From contig JAGOGF010000001.1 of assembly GCA_017996845.1 (NCBI GenBank), positions 1 through 64,000 of the forward strand: a DNA stretch of 64,000 bases, read 5' to 3'. Of the stretch, positions 18,158 to 28,350 are shown one piece after another. The notes under the pieces were generated by a model. That model was not told the origin of the DNA. It was given only the letters and a program-made list of their open reading frames with translations, and did not search any database. The stretch comes from Butyrivibrio sp. (lineage in GTDB: Bacteria > Bacillota_A > Clostridia > Lachnospirales > Lachnospiraceae). How positions within the stretch are numbered: position 1 is the stretch's first letter; each line of letters begins with the position of its first letter. Made by a program: the position numbers and the translations under genes.

Positions 18158-19561
18158 TTACTTTGCAGTATCTGGAAGTGGTGTTTCCTTTAGAATCGGA
18201 TTGATTACAGATGCTGCCTGTGCCATAGCATCTTTCGGCGTACTTTGTCCTAAAATTGCAGACTGTTCTGCTGTCCAGATTGCTTCTGAAATAGTCGGCC
18301 ACTGTGGGTGTGGGCCTCTTGCTACCGCAAAGTTCATGGAATCATTAAATACCTTATATCTTGCATCCTCTGTCCAGAAAGATTTCAGTTTAACGGCATC
18401 ACTTCTTACCGGAAGTTTTCCTGCAACTTCACACCAGTCTGCATTGTTCTGTGCAGATTCCATTGTTTCAAGGAATTTAACACATTCTGCTACATGCTTA
18501 CTGCTTGCACATACACCAAAATTCTCGCCGCCGATTACGGTTGCCTGATGACCATTCTCTGATGGCATCGGAACATATTCATATTTCCATGTAACCGTAT
18601 CCTTGAGATCCCCGTCCAGAGACTGTGCTACCTGCCATGTTCCGGATTCCAGCATTGCCGCTTTCCCTGCAGCCCATGCATTCATTGCATCTCCCTGTCC
18701 CCAGTTGACAACCTCATTGCTCATATAACCATTTTTTTCAAGATCTGCAAGGAATGATACTGAACGAACCGATGCATCGGAATCAATTGCTCCGACTGAT
18801 CCGCCTGCACCATAGAGCCACGGAACGAACTGGAAGGTACCTTCTTCATTTGAAATGGCACTCATTGCAAATCCATATACACCATTTTTGGCATCCGTCG
18901 TTGCCTTTGCTGCAGTTTCAAATTCTTCCCATGTTGTAGGTGCCTTATCAATTCCTGCTGCCTTGAGCATGTCCATATTGCACAAAAGAGCAAGACAATT
19001 GGAGTTATTTGGAAGGCCATACAAATGTCCGTCAGATCCTTTGCAGGAAGAAAGCGGTCCTGCATAAAACTGTGACAGATCGTTCCACTGTTGCAGGTAG
19101 GTATCAATATCTGCAAATACACCCAATGAAATATAAGATGCCATATCCGGAGAATCTACCATTCCGATATCCGGAAGATCCCCTGAAACTGCTCCGATCG
19201 TATATTGTTTCATCAGTTCGTCTCTGGAAACAAAAGTCGGTACAATATAAATCTCCTTCTGAGATTCATTGTAGGCCTTAATCATTTTGTTCAGTGCGGT
19301 TGCTTCGCCTTCAAAATAGTGCCATAAAGTTACAGTAGCGCCGCCGTTTGGCTCCCCGATCTGATCCGGTGTTGCTGCTGTCTGATCAGACGTCGTTGCT
19401 GCTGCCGTTGCTTCAGCAGCGGTTGCCTGTTCCGCACTGCTGGACGAAGCTGTTCCCTCTGTTGTTTCACCCGTACTTGTTGTGCTTCCACATGCAGCCA
19501 TTGATACAACCATAGCTCCTGAAAGCATTACCGCTGATACTTTTTTTAAAGTATTTTTCAT
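18158..19561 (-). CDS. Extracellular sugar-binding lipoprotein
   Basis: A 467-residue family 1 solute-binding protein. The signal peptide ends at SMAACG, a lipobox, and is followed by about 45 Ser/Thr/Ala/Glu-rich residues that likely tether it to the membrane. The mature part begins near GGATVTLWHYFEGE. It heads the operon binding protein, two permeases, two GH31 genes and DUF624. GGGAGG precedes the ATG. The adjacent YesMN pair (22366-19784), read in the same direction, is the probable regulator. The protein is not closely similar to the binding proteins at 6658 and 9845, so it probably binds another sugar. Confidence 0.92.
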   Translation of the reverse strand: MKNTLKKVSAVMLSGAMVVSMAACGSTTSTGETTEGTASSSSAEQATAAEATAAATTSDQTAATPDQIGEPNGGATVTLWHYFEGEATALNKMIKAYNESQKEIYIVPTFVSRDELMKQYTIGAVSGDLPDIGMVDSPDMASYISLGVFADIDTYLQQWNDLSQFYAGPLSSCKGSDGHLYGLPNNSNCLALLCNMDMLKAAGIDKAPTTWEEFETAAKATTDAKNGVYGFAMSAISNEEGTFQFVPWLYGAGGSVGAIDSDASVRSVSFLADLEKNGYMSNEVVNWGQGDAMNAWAAGKAAMLESGTWQVAQSLDGDLKDTVTWKYEYVPMPSENGHQATVIGGENFGVCASSKHVAECVKFLETMESAQNNADWCEVAGKLPVRSDAVKLKSFWTEDARYKVFNDSMNFAVARGPHPQWPTISEAIWTAEQSAILGQSTPKDAMAQAASVINPILKETPLPDTAK

Positions 19562-19760
19562 GCTTATCCTCCCTTTTTCTACCGATAAATGTCGTTTGCA
19601 CGTGATACTTTTGCCGAAAGCACTCAGCTCTTTGATTTCTCCAATGGTGCTTCATCAGAAAAATCTGCTACGTTTTTAATCTGATATGATTGTATCGTAT
19701 GGGAGTTTTCTCCAAAAGATTCAGAATTAAGATTTGGTCCTTTTTTTAGAGTAAAAAATT

Positions 19761-19785
19761 AATATTAAAGAACAATTTTAATATT
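19761..19785 (-). terminator. AT-rich hairpin at the end of the response-regulator gene
   Basis: AATATTAAA and TTTAATATT form a nine-pair stem overlapping the stop codon of the regulator, followed on the minus strand by AATTTTTT. It is terminator-like but very AT-rich, so it may be weak. Confidence 0.4.
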
Positions 19786-20518
19786 ACCGGTTTCTCAAAT
19801 ATTCATTTACACTGACTCCGGTTTCCTCTTTGAAACATTTGCAAAAATATTTTGCATCCGTGAAACCAACCTGATATGCAATATCATCCTTATCCGTTTT
19901 CCCTTCCTGTAAAAGCTTTTTTGCCATTTCAATTCGATATTTTCTTAAAAACCTGGCAAAATTATCTCCGATATTTTTGGCAAAAAGATAACTGAAATAT
20001 TCTGCGGTTACCCCAAGCGTTTCCGCAATATCCTTTTGCGTAATTTTTGACTGATACGATTTTTCGATAATAATGAGTGATTTTCTGATTAATGGATGAA
20101 CTCCCGGGTATTCTCTTACCAGTTCATTTTTTTCACTATCTGCATCGCTGTTATCAACATGCGCCAGTTTATATAACACCCGTCTCACATCTTCGAGTGC
20201 GATCGGCTTAACCAGATAATCTGCTACGCCAAGCGAAATAGCCTTTCTTGCTGTTTCAAACTCTTCATATGCACTGATAATGACGAATTCTGTTTTTATG
20301 AACTGTGCATTCGCTGCCATGATCAGTGCCATACCATCCATCACCGGCATCCTGATATCCGTCATGACCACGTCCGGATTCAACATGTGGATCAATTCCA
20401 ATGCTTCTTTCCCGTCAAGAGCTTCTCCTACCACATGAAAGTCTTCTCCGATTTGTTCAATCAGATTCCTTAATCCTCTGCTTGCTCTTGGTTCATCCTC
20501 CACGATCAGTATTGTCAT
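19784..20518 (-). CDS. AraC-type response regulator (YesN family)
   Basis: A 244-residue response regulator. Asp54 in VVMTDIRMPVMDG is the likely phospho-acceptor and Lys104 is in YLVKPI. The C-terminal AraC-type double helix-turn-helix includes DIAYQVGFTDAKYFCKCFKEETG. Two consecutive ATG codons follow GGGGG; the second (20518) has the better spacing. The cognate kinase gene ends 18 bases upstream. Its most likely target is the importer operon starting at 19561, whose upstream region has TACAAT but no clear -35, as expected for an activated promoter. Confidence 0.93.
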   Translation of the reverse strand: MTILIVEDEPRASRGLRNLIEQIGEDFHVVGEALDGKEALELIHMLNPDVVMTDIRMPVMDGMALIMAANAQFIKTEFVIISAYEEFETARKAISLGVADYLVKPIALEDVRRVLYKLAHVDNSDADSEKNELVREYPGVHPLIRKSLIIIEKSYQSKITQKDIAETLGVTAEYFSYLFAKNIGDNFARFLRKYRIEMAKKLLQEGKTDKDDIAYQVGFTDAKYFCKCFKEETGVSVNEYLRNR

Positions 20519-20536
20519 CATAACCCCCGTATTTTT

Positions 20537-22366
20537 CTACATACCTGATTCTGTTTCCGGTATCGGAAGCTGGAAAGTAAATTCCGTTCCTTTATCTGCT
20601 TCCGTTATCAGTGAAATAGAAAGTTTGTCCCCGTAAAACATTCTCATTCTTGTGACAACATTGAGTATTCCTACTCCAGCACGACTTTTCCCCTTTTGCG
20701 CAATCGTACCTTTTGTCCTGAGTATTTCCTGAATTTTCTCTTCAACAGAAGGCTCCATTCCCTTCCCGTTATCTGAGATGGATACCTGCAGCCTTCCGTC
20801 CTTTTCCATCGCGCTGATTCTGATAATGCCACCGCTGTGCCTGCCTGCAAGTCCATGTATGATACTGTTTTCCACAAATGGTTGCAGCATCAGTTTACAG
20901 CAGGGCCAGTCACCATATACCTCATCATAGCTGATCTCATAATTAAACAGGTCTTCAAATCTTGCTTTCTGCAGATAGAGATACTGTTCAATCCATGCAA
21001 CTTCCTGCCTGAAAAAGACCTCCTGGCGTTTCTGATCAAAGGTATACCGCAGTATATTCGAAAGTTTTCTGATCATAACGGAAACTTTATCATTCCCGTT
21101 TTCCATTGCTTCGTAATTGATGATTCCAAGCGTATTGCAGATAAAATGCGCATTGATCTGTGATTCCAGCGCTTCCCATTCTGCCTGATACTGCCGTTCC
21201 AGAAATATCATTGCAAGCTGATGCTGCCGCTCCACTTCCTTTTCCTTCTCTAACAACTGATCTACCATTCGATTGTATTCCTGGGCCAGCTGCCATATTT
21301 CGTGTGCCCCTTCAATTTTAATTTTTTCATGGAAATTTCCATCTTTAACTGTTTGAATTGCATTTGATATTTTATGCACGGGTCTTAGTATCCGTTTCAT
21401 CATATAGGAAACGATAGCAATATAAGTCAGTAATATCAGAATATAAAGATAATAACCTCTGCTGTAAATCTGATTCACATGTTCTTTCAATTCATTTTCT
21501 TCAATCCTGATATTTAAAGTCCAACCGAAAAAGTTCAGCTGTTCACTGCATATCTTGACTTCTCCTGCATCAGTCAGTATTTCAACCGCTTTCCCGATAT
21601 AGTTTTTATTTCTGTGATAAAGAATTTTTCCTTTCGAATCAGCAATATATCCCTGTAGATAATTCACCTTGGGAATCTCGACCGTATCAAGAAAATCCCT
21701 GAACAAGTCCATTTTATATGTAACCACCAGCACATACTTTACATTGCTCAAACCAGAATGGCCGCCCAAAACCGGATAAGCAATATGAAAAACATACATA
21801 TTACCGTTAGAAGCATGAATAGATGGTTCCGTTTCCAGTACATAACGCGGATATGGATTGATATTGTCATAATTTTTGCACTTTACAATCACTTCATTAT
21901 AAATATTCTCTATCGTTTCCATATTTCTGGTATTCCACATGACGCCCCCGCTGGAAGTTTTATATCTGTCATATTGTCCCAGTATCCCATCTGCTCCGAC
22001 AATTGCAGTTGATACTTCTTCCGAAGGATATTCACATGAGATCAGATAATTATACAGCGCCAGGCTGTTATGCCCAGTGGATTCCTCCACATTTACGGTT
22101 GCCTGATATAATTGCTGTGATACTGCCAGCTCACTGCCGAAATTGACGACATTTTCAATGGAATTGTCAATATTTTTCTTTAACGGTGCAAGTACCGCAT
22201 TCTCTGTCTGCAGACTGGTCTCTTCCAGATAATTTAAATATGCGTATCGCAGATAGTTCAAAAATAATGCAGCCAGTAAGAATACGATTAGTGACAGAAT
22301 CAGAACAAACCTTGCAATCAGATGCTTTTTTAAGTACTGGCTGATACTGCTTACCACTTTTACCAT
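20537..22366 (-). CDS. Sensor histidine kinase, YesM type
   Basis: A 609-residue kinase: first transmembrane helix about residues 18-38, an extracellular sensor domain to about 290 (Cache-like), a second helix near 295-315, a HAMP segment, a coiled coil, the His_kinase segment with the phospho-accepting His in NAHFICNTLGIIN, and an ATP-binding domain with VENSIIHGL, SDNGKGM and GVGILNVVTRM. The canonical NPHF is NAHF here. The sensor probably responds to an extracellular sugar or to a loaded binding protein. AGGAAGGG precedes the ATG. It is co-transcribed with the regulator downstream. Confidence 0.92.
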   Translation of the reverse strand: MVKVVSSISQYLKKHLIARFVLILSLIVFLLAALFLNYLRYAYLNYLEETSLQTENAVLAPLKKNIDNSIENVVNFGSELAVSQQLYQATVNVEESTGHNSLALYNYLISCEYPSEEVSTAIVGADGILGQYDRYKTSSGGVMWNTRNMETIENIYNEVIVKCKNYDNINPYPRYVLETEPSIHASNGNMYVFHIAYPVLGGHSGLSNVKYVLVVTYKMDLFRDFLDTVEIPKVNYLQGYIADSKGKILYHRNKNYIGKAVEILTDAGEVKICSEQLNFFGWTLNIRIEENELKEHVNQIYSRGYYLYILILLTYIAIVSYMMKRILRPVHKISNAIQTVKDGNFHEKIKIEGAHEIWQLAQEYNRMVDQLLEKEKEVERQHQLAMIFLERQYQAEWEALESQINAHFICNTLGIINYEAMENGNDKVSVMIRKLSNILRYTFDQKRQEVFFRQEVAWIEQYLYLQKARFEDLFNYEISYDEVYGDWPCCKLMLQPFVENSIIHGLAGRHSGGIIRISAMEKDGRLQVSISDNGKGMEPSVEEKIQEILRTKGTIAQKGKSRAGVGILNVVTRMRMFYGDKLSISLITEADKGTEFTFQLPIPETESGM

Positions 22367-22400
22367 TTGCTATTCCCTTCCTGGATACATGCACTTTTGT

Positions 22401-22428
22401 ATTTTATTCTGTCTTAGCTTTATGTCAT
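22401..22428 (-). promoter_or_regulatory. Promoter of the YesM/YesN operon
   Basis: On the minus strand ATGACA (22428-22423) and TAAAAT (22406-22401) are 16 bases apart, each matching five of six consensus positions. The -10 lies about 35 bases before the kinase ATG. Confidence 0.5.
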
Positions 22429-22500
22429 TCATCATTTATGTTTTGCTGATTATTATCATATTGCGGGAATATGCAGGCTTAATCAATCAGCTTTTTACAC

Positions 22501-22538
22501 AAAAAAAAGAGCCACATTCTATTCATAATGTAACTCTT
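22501..22538 (-). terminator. Intrinsic terminator after the GH13 gene
   Basis: On the minus strand AAGAG..ACATT pairs with AATGT..CTCTT, followed by eight U residues. It lies 70 bases past the GH13 stop codon and isolates that gene from the kinase operon. Confidence 0.7.
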
Positions 22539-22608
22539 CCTTGATTTTCCGGCATTCATCCTGTTTCAGGTCACTTCTTATATTACCGAAGCATATATCT
22601 GCATCCTT

Positions 22609-24153
22609 CTAGATCATGTACCAGTTCACCGATTTGGCTGGAGCTGTTAACTTCTTTTCAGCAACTTCTAGTTCCCCGCCATAACTGTATATTTTGCTTT
22701 CAGGCAGATATTCACATGCAAAATTTTCTTTTCGGGCGGACGGATTAACAACAATCAGAATTTTTTCCGTTCCATCTTCACTGCTTCTGAGATAGCATAA
22801 GGGATACTTATTTTTTTCCGCATACAGAAATTCGATCTTTCCTCTGCTCTGCAATGCTTTATGAAGCTGTCTGATTTGAATCAGATTCCTGACCGTATGA
22901 TATAAAGAATCAGGTTCTGCCATTTGCTTCTGCACCGTAGGACGATCCGCCGCCTGGTCCATCTGAATATACAACTGATCTTTCCTGGCACTGCTGAATC
23001 CGCAGTTGGTGGAATTATCCCACTGCATCGGAGAACGGGAACCGGTTCTATTGTATCCACCTTCAACCGAATATAAATTCTCCACATAACGCATGCCTAT
23101 TTCGTCCCCATAATATATAAATGGCGCTCCTGGCATGGATAACAAAAAACCAAAAACAACCTTCAGCTCATCGCCATGCAGACTGCGTGCCAATCTGTCC
23201 ATATCGTGATTACCGGATGGGATACACATCAAACCTTTACACTGCGTTTTTTCATAATTCTTTACATATTTCTCTACAAATTTCGAAACATCGCCCTTTC
23301 CTCTGGATGAAAAGAATGGCTCTTCGCATCGAAACAGATCGTTATAATGAGATGGTCCAAAATGCAGTAAGAAGTCCATATGGAAGCCTCCCATAAGAGA
23401 CTTATCCGGTTCTCCCCACTCAGACACCATTGCAGCTTCCGGAAATTCCTGATCCAGAAAGTGCCTCACTTTTTGCCAGAGTGCAATCGTTCCTTTTCCA
23501 TCCTGATCACCTTTTACCAACGACCCTGCCATATCAACCCGAAATCCGTCACAACCCATTCCGAGCCAGAAACGCATGACATCCTCCATCGCTTCAAGGG
23601 TCGCGACCGGTCCAGGTGCATCTGTTTTTTGCTGCCAACTCTCTTTCGGCTCATAAAATCCATAATTCAGCGCCGGCTGATGAGAAAAGAAATTTACAAC
23701 ACAGGCACTGTCTCTTTCCGAAATCCCGCGAATGCAGTTCATTCCCTCTGGATTATCCCACACATTGCCGGTCCAGATATAACGGTCTGTATACTCGTTT
23801 TTACCTGCTCTTTTTGATTCTGTGAACCATTGATGTTCCAGTGAGGTATGTCCCGGAACCAGATCCAGTAATAAATGCATGTCTCTCTTATGTATTTCCT
23901 TAAAAAGCCTTCTTAAATCCTCATTTGTACCATACCTTGGTGCTGCCATGTAATAATCTGATACATCATATCCTGCATCCCCGAAAGGTGACGCAAAACA
24001 GGGATTCATCCAGATTGCATTGCATCCAAGTTCCAGAATATAATCCAGCTTATTAATAATTCCCTGAAAATCACCGATTCCATCTGCGTTTGTATCACAA
24101 AAAGATTGTGGATATATTTCATAAAAAATTGCCTGATCAAGCCACTTTGCCAT
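22609..24153 (-). CDS. Glycoside hydrolase family 13 alpha-glucosidase-type enzyme
   Basis: A 514-residue alpha-amylase-family hydrolase without a signal peptide. Region I reads LLLDLVPGHTS, region II DGFRVDMAG (nucleophile Asp), region III MVSEWGEP (acid/base Glu) and region IV PSGNHDMDR. The start is the ATG at 24153, where AGGAGG lies seven bases upstream; a further in-frame ATG at 24183 has none. It probably hydrolyses short alpha-glucosides inside the cell, but alpha-1,4 versus alpha-1,6 preference cannot be assigned. It stands as a single-gene unit, divergent from the AraC-type regulator at 24353, which is a reasonable candidate to control it. Confidence 0.88.
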   Translation of the reverse strand: MAKWLDQAIFYEIYPQSFCDTNADGIGDFQGIINKLDYILELGCNAIWMNPCFASPFGDAGYDVSDYYMAAPRYGTNEDLRRLFKEIHKRDMHLLLDLVPGHTSLEHQWFTESKRAGKNEYTDRYIWTGNVWDNPEGMNCIRGISERDSACVVNFFSHQPALNYGFYEPKESWQQKTDAPGPVATLEAMEDVMRFWLGMGCDGFRVDMAGSLVKGDQDGKGTIALWQKVRHFLDQEFPEAAMVSEWGEPDKSLMGGFHMDFLLHFGPSHYNDLFRCEEPFFSSRGKGDVSKFVEKYVKNYEKTQCKGLMCIPSGNHDMDRLARSLHGDELKVVFGFLLSMPGAPFIYYGDEIGMRYVENLYSVEGGYNRTGSRSPMQWDNSTNCGFSSARKDQLYIQMDQAADRPTVQKQMAEPDSLYHTVRNLIQIRQLHKALQSRGKIEFLYAEKNKYPLCYLRSSEDGTEKILIVVNPSARKENFACEYLPESKIYSYGGELEVAEKKLTAPAKSVNWYMI

Positions 24154-24248
24154 ATAATAACCTCCTGCTGTATTCTGCCGCATCCTCTTTAAATCTCATC
24201 CCAAACTGCATACTTACTTTTCATGCTGCATTTCATTGCAGAGCGAAT

Positions 24249-24278
24249 TTGCAGGGTCGGCTCATTTGATGATATAAT
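24249..24278 (+). promoter_or_regulatory. Candidate promoter of the AraC-type regulator
   Basis: TTGCAG at 24249-24254 and TATAAT at 24273-24278 are separated by 18 bases. The -10 is perfect and the -35 poor. It lies in the divergent region shared with the GH13 gene. Confidence 0.45.
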
Positions 24279-24352
24279 ACTACTGTTCAAAAGATAAATC
24301 CGCTATTATCATCTTCTTTTCTGGTACTATGATACTTTTTTGAGGTCACAAT

Positions 24353-25225
24353 ATGTCAAACTTACAAGCATCTTCCCTTGAGGAAAAACGCAGACACAGT
24401 TCTATTTTAATTCCATATACCTACTATAATTGTCAGCTGCCTGACGCTTTTTCTTATGTTCCGCTTCACTGGCACAATGAATTTGAACTTAACTTCGTAC
24501 GAACCGGAACCGGAATCTTTCGCATTGAGCAGCAGGAGATTCCCATATACAAAGGAGATATTTTTGTTCTGCAGCCGGATACGCTGCATTCTATCAGTAC
24601 AGGCTCAGGAACAGAGCTATGCTATGATACACTTGTTTTCCATTCCAGTATGCTCAGTGGTGCGATGGAAGATCGTTGCTACACAGAATTCCTACGCCCT
24701 GTCATAACGAAGCAGCGTAAAATTATTACACCGATCTCTTCAAAGGATCCGCATTATGGCCTGCTGAAAAAGTGTATACAGAATATCATGCGCTGTGCGC
24801 AGGCTGGAAGCGGCAAGCAGGATCTATTATTAAAAAGTGAACTGATGAAACTTCTGGGATTATTGGACGATGATCACAAAATCATTCAGAATACTTCCAT
24901 GAATACAAAAGAAACCGACAGTCTGCGCTGTGCACTGGAATACATTTCCGCAAATTATCAGGAACAGATTACAATTGAGCAGCTTTCTCAAAGTGCTCAC
25001 CTGAGTAAAAGCTATTTTATGAATCTTTTCAGATTGATGACCGGAATGGGTGCCATTGAATATTTGAATCATTTTCGTATAAAGGCAGTTTGCGAAATAC
25101 TGCTTGATACAGACTGCAGTATCGCAGAAGCCGCTTTTTCCTGCGGTTTCCGGAATCTGTCCAATTTTAACAGACAGTTCCGGAAAATGGTAGGCATTTC
25201 ACCCGCACAATACAGGAAAGGATAA
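24353..25225 (+). CDS. AraC-family transcriptional regulator with cupin domain
   Basis: A 290-residue regulator. The N-terminal cupin-like sugar-binding domain shows PLHWHNEFELNFV near residue 38 and GDIFVLQPDTLHSI near 74; the C-terminal AraC double helix-turn-helix (about 187-290) includes EQLSQSAHLSKSYFMNLFR and AFSCGFRNLSNFNRQFRK. It lacks a receiver, so it should sense its ligand directly. GAGGT lies about six bases before the ATG. Candidate targets are the divergent GH13 gene and the convergent GH127 operon. The next gene on the minus strand ends at 25280. Confidence 0.92.
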   Translation: MSNLQASSLEEKRRHSSILIPYTYYNCQLPDAFSYVPLHWHNEFELNFVRTGTGIFRIEQQEIPIYKGDIFVLQPDTLHSISTGSGTELCYDTLVFHSSMLSGAMEDRCYTEFLRPVITKQRKIITPISSKDPHYGLLKKCIQNIMRCAQAGSGKQDLLLKSELMKLLGLLDDDHKIIQNTSMNTKETDSLRCALEYISANYQEQITIEQLSQSAHLSKSYFMNLFRLMTGMGAIEYLNHFRIKAVCEILLDTDCSIAEAAFSCGFRNLSNFNRQFRKMVGISPAQYRKG

Positions 25226-25279
25226 ACACGCATATTTTTTTGCAATACCAAGGGTACTGCGTATCCGGATAACAGCAAA

Positions 25280-27217
25280 TTAAACTGATTGGATTTTATT
25301 CATCCAGACCGCCATTTCGCCTTTCCCACGGTTATTCCAGTAGCAATATGGTATTGCACGAAATGTATGCTCAGAATAAGTTTCCGCAGAATCTGAATAA
25401 AGCATCTGCTGTTCAGCTGTTTCTTCAAAATCCGCTTTTTTGCCAGAAACAATTGCACACATTGTTCCGCCAAATAGGGCGTCTTCATAATCTTCTCTAA
25501 CGGCTGTTGTATTAAGCTGTGCCGCTGCCAGATAACTGCCGTTATCTGCTTCTTCAAAACAATATACCCATGGTCCCCGCATCAGACATACCTTCCCGAT
25601 ATTATCCCTTACACGCGGATTGCAGTACACAAATCGAAACGCAACATCCATCTGGTAACTGATCACATCTTCAGATTTCCAGTCTCTGTCCAGATACAGA
25701 TAACCCTTTTTTTCAATCGGTTCGAACATTTTTCCGTTTATCATCAGACTGTATTTCTTAGAAAACTCCGGTTTCCTGAGCGCAATACAGAAATGCATGG
25801 TCTCTTTTTCTGGTTTCACGGTAATCTGCACATCACCGTTTGTCGGATAATCAGCTGTTGTAGTTACCTCTGCTGATCCGTTCTCAAAATTCACATGACT
25901 TTTTCCTGCAATAAACAGATTCTGAAAATAGGTATTGTCACAAATATCACAAATGTAGTTCTGCATGGATGCCAAAGTACGCGCTATGTTAGGCGGACAG
26001 CATGCTACCCCAAACCAAAGCTGCCTCTGCGTTTTAATATGGCGCATTGTCGGATTTGATTCTGCAATTTCCGGAACAACTTCCAACGGATTAACATAAA
26101 AGAAATGTTTTCCATCCAATGCAATTCCAGCAAGTAAAGTATTGTAAAGTGCTTTTTCTACAATATCCATATATTTTCCGTCATGTTCAAAACGGAACAT
26201 CCGGGCAGAAAACATCGCAAGTCCAACCGTTGCGCAGGACTCTGAATAGTTGGTATTGTTCGGAAGATCATAATCTGTTGTAAAGCGCTCTCCATATGCT
26301 GCTGATCCAATACTTCCTGTCACATACATCTGCTTTTGTGTCACATCTTCCCACAAACATTCACACTGCTGTTTCAAAGACTGATCCTGCTCTTCCAATG
26401 CAAGATCTGCCATTGCACTGTACAAATACATCGCTCTAACAGCATGTCCTTCTGCCTTGTCCTGCTGCAGAAGCGGTTTATCTGCCTGACAATAATCAAA
26501 ATCAAAATCTCTAAACTCCGGAAAAATGAAAGTTCCCTGTTTATAATTTTGTTCATTTGTGAAGTAACACGGCTGTGTTCCCCGTTTTCTGACAAAAAAA
26601 TCTGCTGTATCAAGATATCTCTTTTCTTTGGTCAGACGATACAGTTTGACAAGTGCAAGCTCTATTTCAGGATGTCCCGGATATCCCTGAAGCTGTTCTT
26701 CCTCTGGTCCGAAAACATTGCAGATATAGTCAGCAAACCTGCACACAACATCCAGAAATTTTCTTTTTCCGGTCGCTTCATAATATGCAATGGCAGCTTC
26801 GATCATATGTCCTGCTGTATACAGTTCATGTCCTTCGAACAGATCGTTCCAACGTTTCTTTTTTTCGATTGTATAATAGGTATTAAGATATCCGTCTTTA
26901 CACTGGGCCCCCGCAATCAGATCAATTGCCTCATCTGCCCATTTTTCAAGTTGCTGATTTTCTCCTCTGGCTGCTGAGAAGCCAACCGCTTCCAGCCATT
27001 TTGCAACATCTGTATCCTGAAAGACAGCCCCCATGTGGGCTCCTTCTTCCAATCCGTTTGCAATTCGAAAATTTCGCATACAATAGCTTTTTTCAGCTCC
27101 CGGAACCTGATCATTGATCAAATCCCATTGAAATGGAAGAATGACTTCTCTGACAAGATTAATATATTTATTCCATATATGATCATCAATTACCACATTT
27201 TTCATTTTATTATTCAT
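25280..27217 (-). CDS. Glycoside hydrolase family 127 (DUF1680), beta-L-arabinofuranosidase-like
   Basis: A 645-residue protein of the GH127 family, whose known members remove beta-L-arabinofuranosyl groups through a zinc-bound cysteine nucleophile. The Cys pair in WFGVACCPPNIARTL lies near residue 405 and matches the catalytic/metal site; NYSESCATVGLAMF lies before it. There is no signal peptide. It is the last gene of the operon binding protein, two permeases, LacI regulator and GH127. Its ATG overlaps the LacI stop (ATGA), so it is coupled to the regulator. Some DUF1680 proteins have other sugar specificities. Confidence 0.88.
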   Translation of the reverse strand: MNNKMKNVVIDDHIWNKYINLVREVILPFQWDLINDQVPGAEKSYCMRNFRIANGLEEGAHMGAVFQDTDVAKWLEAVGFSAARGENQQLEKWADEAIDLIAGAQCKDGYLNTYYTIEKKKRWNDLFEGHELYTAGHMIEAAIAYYEATGKRKFLDVVCRFADYICNVFGPEEEQLQGYPGHPEIELALVKLYRLTKEKRYLDTADFFVRKRGTQPCYFTNEQNYKQGTFIFPEFRDFDFDYCQADKPLLQQDKAEGHAVRAMYLYSAMADLALEEQDQSLKQQCECLWEDVTQKQMYVTGSIGSAAYGERFTTDYDLPNNTNYSESCATVGLAMFSARMFRFEHDGKYMDIVEKALYNTLLAGIALDGKHFFYVNPLEVVPEIAESNPTMRHIKTQRQLWFGVACCPPNIARTLASMQNYICDICDNTYFQNLFIAGKSHVNFENGSAEVTTTADYPTNGDVQITVKPEKETMHFCIALRKPEFSKKYSLMINGKMFEPIEKKGYLYLDRDWKSEDVISYQMDVAFRFVYCNPRVRDNIGKVCLMRGPWVYCFEEADNGSYLAAAQLNTTAVREDYEDALFGGTMCAIVSGKKADFEETAEQQMLYSDSAETYSEHTFRAIPYCYWNNRGKGEMAVWMNKIQSV

Positions 27218-28305
27218 TTTTGTTTACCATCACATTTTTTCGTAGTTTTGAGCTGTTCAGATAGATTATAAATGGAAGCCCCCTTAATCACGGTACAAGG
27301 ATAGATAGCATTGTTCATACATACATTTTCCCCGCTGATATTCTCTATCAGCATTTCCAGTGCCCGATATCCCATTTCCTGCAATGGCCTCTCCGCTGTC
27401 GTCAGCTGCGGATAGATATATCTTGCCACATCTGCATGATCGAATCCCGTGACAGAAAGATCCTCCGGTATTCTAAGTCCCAGCTCCTCTGCTGCATAAT
27501 ATATTCCAACTGCCATTTCATCATTCATCGCAACAATTGCCGTAGGTCTGTCATTTGATGAATTTTCCATATTTTTCTGAAGCATCTTAAACGCAGCATC
27601 CCTTGCATCTTCAAATTTCCAGTTTCCTGTTGCAATAAAGGATTCCGGAATGGCAATCTCTGCATCCTTTAATGCACGCAAAAAACCTGAGAAACGCATT
27701 TGAGCAGGTTCTGATGTTTTCAGTCCATTCATTACCGCAATTCTGGTATGTCCTTTGTCAATTACCATCTGTGTCAGCTGATATGCTGTCTGTTCATTAT
27801 TATATCTGACAGATGAACCTTCACCATCCGCATAACAGTAACAATATACAACCGGTATGCTGCTGTTCTTTACTACATGACTGATCTTCCGGTCATGCAT
27901 ACCGATGTATATAATCCCATCCACCTGCATGCTCAGAAGAACATTGATCTCGTGGTCAATATCCTCCTGGTATTCTGAAATATCTTCAAAGCGTGATCCG
28001 ATTTTACTTAATAATCGTAAATTACATAAAATTGTATTGTACTTTTTTTTCTCTGCAATTTCATTTATTCCATCAATGATATAGGCTGTATGTGCTACTT
28101 TGATGTCCTCCACAATGATCCCGATCAATCTGCTTTCATTCTTGCGCAGACTCTTTGCCAGCATGTTGGAATGATACCCCGTTTCCTTTATGATCTTTTC
28201 CACTTTGATACGGGTTTTTTCACTGACCGCCGCAGAGTGATTAATTACATATGATACGGTTGCCGTTGAAACACCTGCAAGATCCGCAATTTCTTTTAAG
28301 GTCAT
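27214..28305 (-). CDS. LacI-family transcriptional regulator
   Basis: A 363-residue repressor with an N-terminal LacI helix-turn-helix (LKEIADLAGVSTATVSYVIN) and hinge helix, then a periplasmic-binding-protein-like sugar sensor domain. AGGAGG precedes the ATG with a ten-base spacing. It is encoded inside the operon it probably controls: two palindromes with TTTAATCG cores stand around the promoter of the first gene at 31597-31677. The inducer should be a sugar derived from the imported oligosaccharide. Confidence 0.93.
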   Translation of the reverse strand: MTLKEIADLAGVSTATVSYVINHSAAVSEKTRIKVEKIIKETGYHSNMLAKSLRKNESRLIGIIVEDIKVAHTAYIIDGINEIAEKKKYNTILCNLRLLSKIGSRFEDISEYQEDIDHEINVLLSMQVDGIIYIGMHDRKISHVVKNSSIPVVYCYCYADGEGSSVRYNNEQTAYQLTQMVIDKGHTRIAVMNGLKTSEPAQMRFSGFLRALKDAEIAIPESFIATGNWKFEDARDAAFKMLQKNMENSSNDRPTAIVAMNDEMAVGIYYAAEELGLRIPEDLSVTGFDHADVARYIYPQLTTAERPLQEMGYRALEMLIENISGENVCMNNAIYPCTVIKGASIYNLSEQLKTTKKCDGKQK

Positions 28306-28350
28306 TTTCTGTATTCCTCCTGATCATCCCTTTGGCATCATTTCAGATTA

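Noticed and set aside
25242..25260. Hairpin GCAATACC/GGTACTGC between the convergent AraC and GH127 genes
   Set aside because: The T run precedes the stem on the plus strand and becomes an A run after it on the minus strand, so it does not form an intrinsic terminator for either gene.
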